This document shows positions 37,201 through 49,200 of a stretch of DNA of 64,000 nt, piece by piece. A program made the translations under genes and the position numbers. Origin of the DNA: Anadara kagoshimensis (lineage: Eukaryota > Mollusca > Bivalvia > Arcoida > Arcidae); assembly GCA_021292105.1 (NCBI GenBank), contig CM037857.1, positions 42,897,464-42,961,463 on the forward strand, read 5' to 3'. Each line of letters starts with the position of its first letter. Within the stretch, counting starts at the first letter, position 1. The notes below the pieces were generated by a model. It searched no databases and was not told the DNA's origin. It worked only from the letters and a program-made list of their open reading frames with translations.

Positions 37201-40200
37201 AAATGGCACCAGCCCAACTGCACTTGTACCACTTGTGCTATCTATACTAGTCCCAGATATCCTATTGCCTCCCACTGTTGCAGGTAGTTTTTTCTTGATT
37301 TTATGTTTTTGAAAGGGTTCATAAAAATGGGGCTTTTCTGGGTTCAAATTAGATTTTAAAACAGAGAGTAGTGATTTCTTTCTCAGATTAGGGAGAAGTT
37401 TTTTCAAAACAGGGAGAAGTTTTTCTTCAGCAGAATTTTTCACTTTAAATATGGTTGCTATTTTGTTCCTTCTACAGTTTTCAACTATTGACATGTTGGA
37501 AATTCCTATACTTTCCGCTTAAAAACTATGTAAATAATAGTACTACCAATACATACAGGAATAAAATAGATGAACAGGTTTTATACCATACTTTATGGAA
37601 AAACAGTTGAAAAAAATTATTTTATTAAAATCAGGGTTAAGATTTTAAAACAGTTGACAGACTATATCAAGTTGTATGATTACCTGAAACATGTGTAAAA
37701 CAAACTTGATTCTGGTAAACGTTTAAGAAGTTTAATCTGTTTCACCTTAAAACTAACATATTGCAGTCCTTTAGGAATGGATACTGTAATGGGGTTCGCC
37801 GCTGTATCACATGATACACCCTAATGTTTTTGCGGAACTATTATCTTCATTGGATATGGAGTCCTATCAGTCCACATTTTCCAGTAAAAACGACATTATA
37901 CCAGGAGGTTATGATGTAAACATTTTCCAAAATGTCCCAAACAAACGTTAAGGGGTGTTGATCATAGGAACAGCCGATGCATTTCATTGTCACAAATTAG
38001 CATTTCATCTCCACGAATAGAATATATCATTTTGCGAGTAAAAGTATTAATCCCCGCAAGTAGGTATAAATATACTATTTTTATACCTTTACATTTATAT
38101 GTTCTGTTTACCTGGTCAATCTGGCCAATTCATGGAACTTAAGTATGATTAATAAAATTTTACTCAAGGAGATGAAGTATACATTTATCACAGAGATGAA
38201 GTATACGTTTATCACAGAGATGAAGTATTACAATTCTTAAAAATTCACAGAGATGAAATGCAGCCGATACAGCAGCCAATCCCATTATCACTTTATCATT
38301 ATCATTTTACAATTTTCAGAACCAGGTATATCCAGTTACGAAGCTGATCCTCAAGGAGTTGAACAAAATCTTAATACACTGTTAGATTATGCTAAAACAG
38401 TTGTACCCAAAGAAAGTCAGTCATCTACGTCTGTCTATCTGGGAGCAACAGCTGGAATGAGATTACTAAGGTAGGACAGTTTTCATTGGAGGAAAACTCA
38501 GAAGAGTGGGGTAGAGTAATGGTGTTTTATAGCCTAGTCAAGATCTTTCACTTATATCGAGACGTCGCCAGCTATAGGCGAAAGTGCAGAAATTTTGCCT
38601 GTGCGTTGCGCTTATGGCATTATACAGCAGGGTTCTTTAGCATGCCAAGCCCACCGTGACACGGGACCTCGTTTATTTTAAGTTCCCATCCAAAAGAACC
38701 ATGATTTTCATTTCGTAATGCCGAGTGCTTGGCGAAAGAACATTTACTACCCACTTTCAAGTCTTGGGTCAGACCCCGGGGTTCGAACCCACGACCTTCC
38801 ACTTACGGAGCGAGCACTCTACCAACTGAGCTACCGCAGGTGCTTATATATGAGACTGTCAGTTTATGGAGGATGGAGGATTCAGGAATGCCCAGAGAAA
38901 ATCACTGACCTTTGGCAAGAAAATGACAAACTTTCTTCATATTACTTCATGTATAGAATCACTGCCTCGAGTTATACAAAGTTTTGAATAGATTTGACCT
39001 TGACCTGCATTAAAGGTCACAGTGACCCTTTGAACAAAAAATGCTTAAAATGAATTTTGGTCATGACCCAAAAGGAATATATTCATCAAACTTTATTTAT
39101 AAAATCAGTTTAAGTTCTGCAAATAGATATGTCCTTAGCCGTGACCTTGTACATAAAAATGCTCAAATGACTTCTTAATGAACCAAAAAGTATATAATTA
39201 TCAAACTTCATATAAAGAATCAGCATGTTGAGTTCTACAAAATTTGTGAAAAGTTTTTACCTTGACCATCATTCAAGGTCACACTGACCTTATTTCAAAA
39301 AAGCTATACATGACTTTTTATTAACCAGGAGGCTTGTCATCATCAAATTCTATATATAGAATCAGAAAACATCCACCAAAAATGCTTTGATTTTTGGCTA
39401 ATGCACACCAGGTGAGTGATACAGGCCCTATTGGGCCTTTTGTAATATAAACCTATTGCGAATTTAAATTTGTATGGCAGTGTATGGTAAAATTCATACT
39501 ATACTTAAACCTGTCTTAAAAGGCTACCCAGATGAATTGGCACAATTGGTCATTATAGGCAGGTGGTCTTTAGATACAGTTTCTTATAACATGAATAAAG
39601 AGCAATTAAGAATGGAATTTTAATTGCCTTTAAAAATAGGTAACCCTTGTACTGAGGTGATCTTAAATGCAGATTTGACTGTAGTTGAACAGTAATATTT
39701 ATTAAGGTTTTTCTGATTATGGTTCAGTAAAGATATATTTTTTCAGGGCAGTCAATGACACCATCAGTAGTGCCATAATGAATGTTACCAGAGACGCAAT
39801 TAAAAACTCCCCATTTGAGTTTTCTAATGACACTGTAGACGCTAGGATATTATCTGGTGGTGAAGAGGGCATGTATTCATGGGTTACCAGTAATTATTTC
39901 GCAGGAAGATTTGGTGTGGTAAATATGAAATATATATTAGCCCCCAATTTAACAATCATTCCTTAACTGTGATTTTCCTCAACTTTAATCTAGCAGAATT
40001 TTAACAATCTCTTTTGAAACTATGAATGAACATTTTTGACAATACTAAAGAGAGATGTTATAGGCTTAAAGTGATCTTCAAAATCACACCTTAAATTCAT
40101 GAACACCTTAATTGACAAAATTATTAACATTTCAAATTTGCCAGATTTAAGTTTAAAAAATTTTAATGAATGAATGATTGTGTAAACTAGGACCAGTTAT

Positions 40201-43200
40201 AAGAAAAGATTTATTAGTAACAAGTGGTTCCTGTCAAACCAATCTTCAGGGTTTTCCCTGACGCACAAAAAGCTGTGTTTTGCCGTGTTTTTATCACCAA
40301 TGTCCCTTAAAAAATCATCAAATGTGCCCATGATGGCACAATCTTGAATGAACGCATGATCCGGTAATATTCCGATTCAGTTTATTTTTCGTTTTTTGTT
40401 TTAATCCAAGCTCAAGCTCTGAAACAGCGCCGACCTAGCTTCGTATGTCGCAAGGTAGACAAGTCATAAAAGAGATACAAATGTTGGCTGCTGTGCAGAG
40501 CTTGGTCCAAGCTAGTTAACCCGTATATGCAAAGCATTTTTAGCGATATTTTGCACAAATGCTGTCATGTCATCCAAAAACTATTTAGTATTTTTGACCA
40601 AGAATTACACAAACGTACTGACGGTGAAAAATCAGATTCTGAAAATGCTGTCAGTCTGTCTGACCCTAAAAAAATTTAATATTTCAGAAATTCTCCGCCC
40701 GCTGAAAAAGCACAAGACGCCCACGAGTAAAATGACATGACAAAATTTAATTATTTCCATTATTTAAAATTATTTCACCAGTATCACATCTGCTGTGTCT
40801 ATAATTAATTTCGATAAACTTTTTTGGCCAGTTCATCTTCCTTTTGCTTTAAACAACTTTGTTGTTATGTCCCCCGAAAATTTTATTTATCACTCAAAAT
40901 TTTATGGTAAGGGAACATGTGTCCCCAAGTTTTAAAAACCAAGAGAAATCCCTGAATCTTCAATTGGGAAGTGGGAGTGGGGGTAACAGAGAGCTTTTGC
41001 TGAGTGGTTAGACAATTTTACACATGTAAAGTGGGTATGGAATTGATGAATATATACAACTGTTTTGTTAACTGTATCGAAAGTTTGAATTTTTTTTAAC
41101 CTTGACCTTTGATCTGTATTTACTATTTTGTGAACACACTGAGATTTCCAACATTCAGAACCATGGAGAACTCGTAATAAATAACACACTGAGATTTCCA
41201 ACATTCAGAACCATGGAGAACTTGTAATAAATAACACACTGAGATTTCCAACATTCAGAACCATGGAGAACTCGTAATAAATAACACACTGAGATTTCCA
41301 ACATTCAGAACCATGGAGAACTCGTAATAAATAACACACTGAGATTTCCAACATTCAGAACCATGGAGAACTCGTAATAAATAACACACTGAGATTTCCA
41401 ACATTCAGAACCATGGAGAACTCGTAATAAATAACACACTGAGATTTCCAACATTCAGAACCATGGAGAACTCGTAATAAATAACACACTGAGATTTCCA
41501 ACATTCAGAACCATGGAGAACTTGTAATAATGAAAGAGTAGAGTTGAGAAATGGTGTTTAATGTCCCAGTCAAGAATATTTCACTTATATCGAGACATTG
41601 CCAGCTATAGGCGAAGGTGCAGAAATTTTGGCTTTGTTGCGCTGATGGCATTATACAGCAAGGTTCTTTAGCGTGCCAAGCATACCGTGACACTGGACCT
41701 CGTTTATTTCAAGTTCCCATCCGAATCTTGATTTTCATTTCGTAATGCTGAGTGCTTGGCAAAAGAACAGTCACTACCCACTTTCAAGTCTTGGGTCAGA
41801 CAGGGTTTGGGTTTGAATCCATGACCTACCACTTAGGGAGCAAGCACTCCTCCAACTAAGCTACTGCAGTGGTCATTATAACTATAGAGGAATATAGGTC
41901 TGTAGATAACTCGCCTAAAGTGCAGGAGGTCATGGGTTCAATCCCCAGTCTGGCCCTACAATGTTCATGGATTTGATTGGTTTGTTTGTCATTTTGCTGG
42001 GTTTTGTAAAAAACACAAAGCAGAAAAAAATTATTACATCATATTACTTTCAGTATTACTTGTATATGTTATCAGGTCAGCATTCCCAGTTTTGACATTG
42101 AAAAATTACAAAATTTTTACATTTTAGTGATATTTCAAATGTCTAAATTATCCCTGTCACAATCTTAGCTTTTTAAAGGTTGGTGATCTTCTCCAGGTAC
42201 CCCAGTTTCCACCACTATCAAGTACTGAATGCTTCTAAATAAGTGAAAGAATGTTGACTGGGGTGTAAAACACCGTTACATCACTCCATTATATGTGAAA
42301 GATATACATTTATATTAGGGCTGTGACAAATACCCGGATACCCATTCACAGTTAGGGAAATGACTGTGCCCGGGCAGCAAATTGTTTACCTGTTGCCCGT
42401 TAAATCATGTATCATTACTGTAGACCTAAAATAAAATGTATATAAGTTCAATTACACTCTTGACTTTCATTCAAACTGACACTTGACATGTCAGTTATTG
42501 TAAACATTGTTTATACTTCTGTCAGTTTGTGGCACACGAGGCAAGTATCGGAACACCTTGAGGAACTGCATTCAACCCAGTTATACATACTATGGTTCCG
42601 AACGGTAATATCCATCTTATTATCGGGGAACCTTTATAAGCAACTTTCAACATGACAGAGAGAAAATCGGAAATGGAAATTACTTTATTCAAGAAAATTA
42701 ACAAAACAATGAAAGTTATTGATTCTATTAAACCTTACAAAACAATACCTATGTAGGGTAACTCATATGAGCAATTGGCATGCATAATTAAGGTTTCATC
42801 AGAGGCGGGTTTTATGGTAGGTTACTATAGTATACCGATTGCTGCAGATTTATCTGCAATTTAGACATTTGTTTATGGTAAAATCATCTATATAGATAAA
42901 TAATCATTTATTTAATAATATGTTTATTCTGGTTATTTATTCACGGTTTGTGAAATAGATTCTTAATTGAAATGTGTGGAAGTTGAAAAGCATCGGGTAC
43001 TCAGTACGGGTCGTGTACCAGATTTTTGGTACCCGGGTACAGAATTCCCTACCCGTCAGAGCCCTAATTTCTATAGTTTAAAAATTTTACTTAACTTGAA
43101 TTTCAGAAAAACCCAAAACAGTTTAGTGCTGCCGAGGTAACAAAAAGTTTATTGAATTTCAGAAAAACCCAACACAGTTTAGTGCTGCCAAGGTAACAAA

Positions 43201-46200
43201 AAAATTATTTACTAACAAGGCAGACAGCACTGTAGGTGCCCTTGACCTTGGTGGAGCATCAACACAGATCACATTTTATCCAGGAAGTTCTGTAAATATT
43301 CCAGTGAAGTACAGAGGAGATTTAGTGTTATATGGCATGAACTACACTGTATACACAAATAGCTATCTGTGTTACGGTATCAATGAAATCACCAGGAAGT
43401 ACAAGGCATTGTTGGTAAAAGTAAGTACTGTATCAATGAAATCACCAGGAAGTACAAGGCATTGTTGGTAAAAGTAAGTACTGTATCAATGAAATCACCA
43501 GTAAGTACAAGGCATTGTTGGTAAAAGTGAGTACTGTATCAATGAAATCACCAGGAAGTACAAGGCATTGTTGGTAAAAGTGAGTACTGTATCAATGAAA
43601 TCACCAGTAAGCACAAGGCATTGTTGGTAAAAGTAAGTACTGTATCAATGAAATCACCAGTAAGCACAAGGCATTGTTGGTAAAAGTGAGTACTGTATCA
43701 ATGAAATCACCAGGAAGTACAAGGCATTGTTGGTAAAAGTAAGTACTGTATCAATGAAATCACCAGGAAGTACAAGGCATTGTTGGTAAAAGTAAGTACT
43801 GTATCAATGAAATCACCAGTAAGCACAAGGCATTGTTGGTAAAAGTAAGTACTGTATCAATGAAATCACCAGTAAGCACAAGGCATTGTTGGTAAAAGTA
43901 AGTACTGTATCAATGAAATCACTAGGAAGTACAAGGCATTGTTGGTAAAAGTAAGTACTGTATCAATGAAATCACCAGGAAGTACAAGGCATTGTTGGTA
44001 AAAGTAAGTACTGTATCAATGAAATCACCAGGAAGTACAAGGCATTGTTGGTAAAAGTAAGTACAGTATCAATGAAATCACCAGGAAGTACAAGGCATTG
44101 TTGGTAAAAGTAAGTACTGTATCAATGAAATCACCAGGAAGTACAAGGCATTGTTGGTAAAAGTGAGTACTGTATCGGCATTGTTGGTAAAAGTAAGTAG
44201 TGTATCAATGAAATCACCAGGAAGTACAAGGCATTGTTGGTAAAAGTAAGAACTGTATCGGCATTGTTGGTAAAAGTAAGTAGTGTATCGGCATTGTTGG
44301 TAAAAGTAAGTACTGTATCAATGAAATCACTAGGAAGTACAAGGCATTGTTGGTAAAAGTAAGTACTGTATCGGCATTGTTGGTAAAAGTAAGTACTGTA
44401 TCAATGAAATCACCAGGAAGTACAAGGCATTGTTGGTAAAAGTAAGTACTGTATCAATGAAATCACCAGGAAGTACAAGGCATTGTTGGTAAAAGTAAGT
44501 ACTGTATCGGCATTGTTGGTAAAAGTAAGTACTGTATCAATAAAATCACCAGGAAGTACAAGGCATTGTTGGTAAAAGTAAGTACTGTATCAATGAAATC
44601 ACTAGGAAGTACAAGGCATTGTTGGTAAAAGTAAGAACTGTATCGGCATTGTTGGTAAAAGTAAGTAGTGTATCAATGAAATCACCAGGAAGTACAAGGC
44701 ATTGTTGGTAAAAGTGAGTACTGTATCAATGAAATCACCAGGAAGTACAAGGCATTGTTGGTAAAAGTAAGTACTGTATCAATGAAATCACCAGGAAATA
44801 CAAGGCATTGTTGGTAAAAGTAAGTACAGTATCAATGAAATCTCCAGGAAGTACAAGGCATTGTTGGTAAAAGTAAGTACTGTATCAATGAAATCACCAG
44901 GAAGTACAAGGCATTGTTGGTAAAAGTAAGTACTGTATCGGCATTGTTGGTAAAAGTAAGTAGTGTATCAATGAAATCACCAGGAAGTACAAGGCATTGT
45001 TGGTAAAAGTAAGAACTGTATCGGTATTGTTGGTAAAAGTAAGTAGTGTATCGGCATTGTTGGTAAAAGTAAGTACTGTATCAATGAAATCACTAGGAAG
45101 TACAAGGCATTGTTGGTAAAAGTAAGTACTGTATCAATGAAATCACTAGGAAGTACAAGGCATTGTTGGTAAAAGTAAGTACTGTATCAATGAAATCACT
45201 AGGAAGTACAAGGCATTGTTGGTAAAAGTAAGTACTGTATCAATGAAATCACCAGGAAGTACAAGGCATTGTTGGTAAAAGTAAGTACTGTATCGGCATT
45301 GTTGGTAAAAGTAAGTACTGTATCAATGAAATCACTAGGAAGTACAAGGCATTGTTGGTAAAAGTAAGTACTGTATCGGCATTGTTGGTAAAAGTAAGTA
45401 CTGTATCAATGAAATCACCAGGAAGTACAAGGCATTGTTGGTAAAAGTAAGTACTGTATCAATGAAATCACTAGGAAGTACAAGGCATTGTTGGTAAAAG
45501 TGAGTACTGTATGAATGAAATCACCAGGAAGTACAAGGCATTGTTGGTAAAAGTAAGTACAGTATCAATGAAATCTCCAGGAAGTACAAGGCATTGTTGG
45601 TAAAAGTGAGTACTGTATCAATGAAATCACTAGGAAGTACAAGGCATTTTGGTAAAAGTGAGTAGTGTATCAATGAAATCACCAGGAAGTACAAGGCATT
45701 GTTGGTAAAAGTAAGTACTGTATCAATGAAATCACCAGGAAGTACAAGGCATTGTTGGTAAAAGTAAGTACTGTATCGGCATTGTTGGTAAAAGTAAGTA
45801 GTGTATCAATGAAATCACCAGGAAGTACAAGGCATTGTTGGTAAAAGTAAGTACTGTATCAATGAAATCACTAGGAAGTACAAGGCATTGTTGGTAAAAG
45901 TAAGTACTGTATCAATGAAATCACCAGGAAGTACAAGGCATTGTTGGTAAAAGTGAGTACTGTATCGGCATTGTTGGTAAAAGTAAGTAGTGTATCAATG
46001 AAATCACCAGGAAGTACAAGGCATTGTTGGTAAAAGTAAGTACTGTATCAATGAAATCACCAGGAAGTACAAGGCATTGTTGGTAAAAGTAAGTACTGTA
46101 TCGGCATTGTTGGTAAAAGTAAGTACTGTATCAATGAAATCACCAGGAAGTACAAGGCATTGTTGGTAAAAGTAAGTAGTGTATCAATGAAATCACTAGG

Positions 46201-49200
46201 AAGTACAAGGCATTGTTGGTAAAAGTAAGTAGTGTATCAATGAAATCACCAGGAAGTACAAGGCATTGTTGGTAAAAGTGAGTACTGTATCGGCATTGTT
46301 GGTAAAAGTAAGTAGTGTATCAATGAAATCACCAGGAAGTACAAGGCATTGTTGGTAAAAGTGAGTACTGTATCAATGAAATCACCAGTAAGTACAAGGC
46401 ATTGTTGGTAAAAGTAAGTACTGTATCAATGAAATCACCAGGAAGTACAAGGCATTGTTGGTAAAAGTAAGTACTGTATCGGCATTGTTGGTAAAAGTAA
46501 GTAGTGTATCAATGAAATCACCAGGAAGTACAAGGCATTGTTGGTAAAAGTAAGAACTGTATCGGTATTGTTGGTAAAAGTAAGTAGTGTATCGGCATTG
46601 TTGGTAAAAGTAAGTACTGTATCAATGAAATCACTAGGAAGTACAAGGCATTGTTGGTAAAAGTAAGTACTGTATCAATGAAATCACTAGGAAGTACAAG
46701 GCATTGTTGGTAAAAGTAAGTACTGTATCAATGAAATCACTAGGAAGTACAAGGCATTGTTGGTAAAAGTAAGTACTGTATCAATGAAATCACCAGGAAG
46801 TACAAGGCATTGTTGGTAAAAGTAAGTACTGTATCGGCATTGTTGGTAAAAGTAAGTACTGTATCAATGAAATCACTAGGAAGTACAAGGCATTGTTGGT
46901 AAAAGTAAGTACTGTATCGGCATTGTTGGTAAAAGTAAGTACTGTATCAATGAAATCACCAGGAAGTACAAGGCATTGTTGGTAAAAGTAAGTACTGTAT
47001 CAATGAAATCACTAGGAAGTACAAGGCATTGTTGGTAAAAGTGAGTACTGTATGAATGAAATCACCAGGAAGTACAAGGCATTGTTGGTAAAAGTAAGTA
47101 CAGTATCAATGAAATCTCCAGGAAGTACAAGGCATTGTTGGTAAAAGTGAGTACTGTATCAATGAAATCACTAGGAAGTACAAGGCATTTTGGTAAAAGT
47201 GAGTAGTGTATCAATGAAATCACCAGGAAGTACAAGGCATTGTTGGTAAAAGTAAGTACTGTATCAATGAAATCACCAGGAAGTACAAGGCATTGTTGGT
47301 AAAAGTAAGTACTGTATCGGCATTGTTGGTAAAAGTAAGTAGTGTATCAATGAAATCACCAGGAAGTACAAGGCATTGTTGGTAAAAGTAAGTACTGTAT
47401 CAATGAAATCACTAGGAAGTACAAGGCATTGTTGGTAAAAGTAAGTACTGTATCAATGAAATCACCAGGAAGTACAAGGCATTGTTGGTAAAAGTGAGTA
47501 CTGTATCGGCATTGTTGGTAAAAGTAAGTAGTGTATCAATGAAATCACCAGGAAGTACAAGGCATTGTTGGTAAAAGTAAGTACTGTATCAATGAAATCA
47601 CCAGGAAGTACAAGGCATTGTTGGTAAAAGTAAGTACTGTATCGGCATTGTTGGTAAAAGTAAGTACTGTATCAATGAAATCACCAGGAAGTACAAGGCA
47701 TTGTTGGTAAAAGTAAGTAGTGTATCAATGAAATCACTAGGAAGTACAAGGCATTGTTGGTAAAAGTAAGTAGTGTATCAATGAAATCACCAGGAAGTAC
47801 AAGGCATTGTTGGTAAAAGTGAGTACTGTATCGGCATTGTTGGTAAAAGTAAGTAGTGTATCAATGAAATCACCAGGAAGTACAAGGCATTGTTGGTAAA
47901 AGTGAGTACTGTATCAATGAAATCACCAGTAAGTACAAGGCATTGTTGGTAAAAGTGAGTACTGTATCAATGAAATCACCAGGAAGTACAAGGCATTGTT
48001 GGTAAAAGTGAGTACTGTATCAATGAAATCACTAGGAAGTACAAGGCATTGTTGGTAAAAGTGAGTACTGTATCAATGAAATCACTAGGAAGTACAAGGC
48101 ATTGTTGGTAAAAGTGGGTAATGTATCAATGAAATCACTAGGAAGTACAAGGCATTGTTGGTAAAAGTAAGTACTGTATCAATGAAATCACCAGGCAGTA
48201 CAAGGCATTGTTGGTAAAAGTGAGTACTGTATCGGCATTGTTGGTAAAAGTAAGTACTGTATCAATGAAATCACCAGGAAGTACAAGGCATTGTTGGTAA
48301 AAGTGAGTACTGTATCAATGAAATCACCAGGAAGTACAAGGCATTGTTAAAAGTAAGAACTGTATCGGCATTGTTGGTAAAAGTAAGTAGTGTATCAATG
48401 AAATCAGCAGGAAGTACAAGGCATTGTTGGTAAAAATGAGTACTGTATCAATGAAATCACTAGGAAGTACAAGGCATTGTTGGTAAAAGTAAGAACTGTA
48501 TCAGCATTGTTGGTAAAAGTAAGTAGTGTATCAATGAAAATCACCAGGAAGTACAAGGCATTGTTGGTAAAAGTGAGTACTGTATCAATGAAATCACCAG
48601 GAAGTACAAGGCATTGTTGGTAAAAGTAAGTAGTGTATCAATGAAATCACCAGGAAGTACAAGGCATTGTTGGTAAAAGTGAGTACTGTATCAATGAAAT
48701 CACCAGGAAGTACAAGGCATTGTTGGTAAAAGTGAGTACTGTATCAATGAAATCACCAGTAAGCACAAGGCATTGTTGGTAAAAGTAAGTACTGTATCAA
48801 TGAAATCACCAGGAAGTACAAGACATTGTTGGTAAAAGTAAGTACTGTATCAATGAAATCACCAGGAAGTACAAGGCATTGTTGGTAAAAGTGAGTACTG
48901 TATCAATGAAATCACCAGGAAGTACAAGGCATTGTTGGTAAAAGTAAGTACTGTATCAATGAAATCACCAGTAAGCACAAGGCATTGTTGGTAAAAGTAA
49001 GTACTGTATCAATGAAATCACTAGGAAGTACAAGGCATTGTTGGTAAAAGTAAGTACTGTATCAATGAAATCACCAGGAAGTACAAGGCATTGTTGGTAA
49101 AAGTGAGTACTGTATCAATGAAATCACCAGGAAGTACAAGGCATTGTTGGTAAAAGTAAGTACTGTATCAATGAAATCACCAGGAAGTACAAGGCATTGT

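Noticed and set aside
38763-38843. Functional tRNA gene on the minus strand
   Set aside because: A and B boxes are present but the acceptor stem does not pair and a SINE body is attached, with a second copy at 41535-41873.
43107-43136. In-frame 30-base mini-exon between two acceptors
   Set aside because: It would need an intron of only about 26 bases (43137-43162); tandem duplication is the simpler reading.
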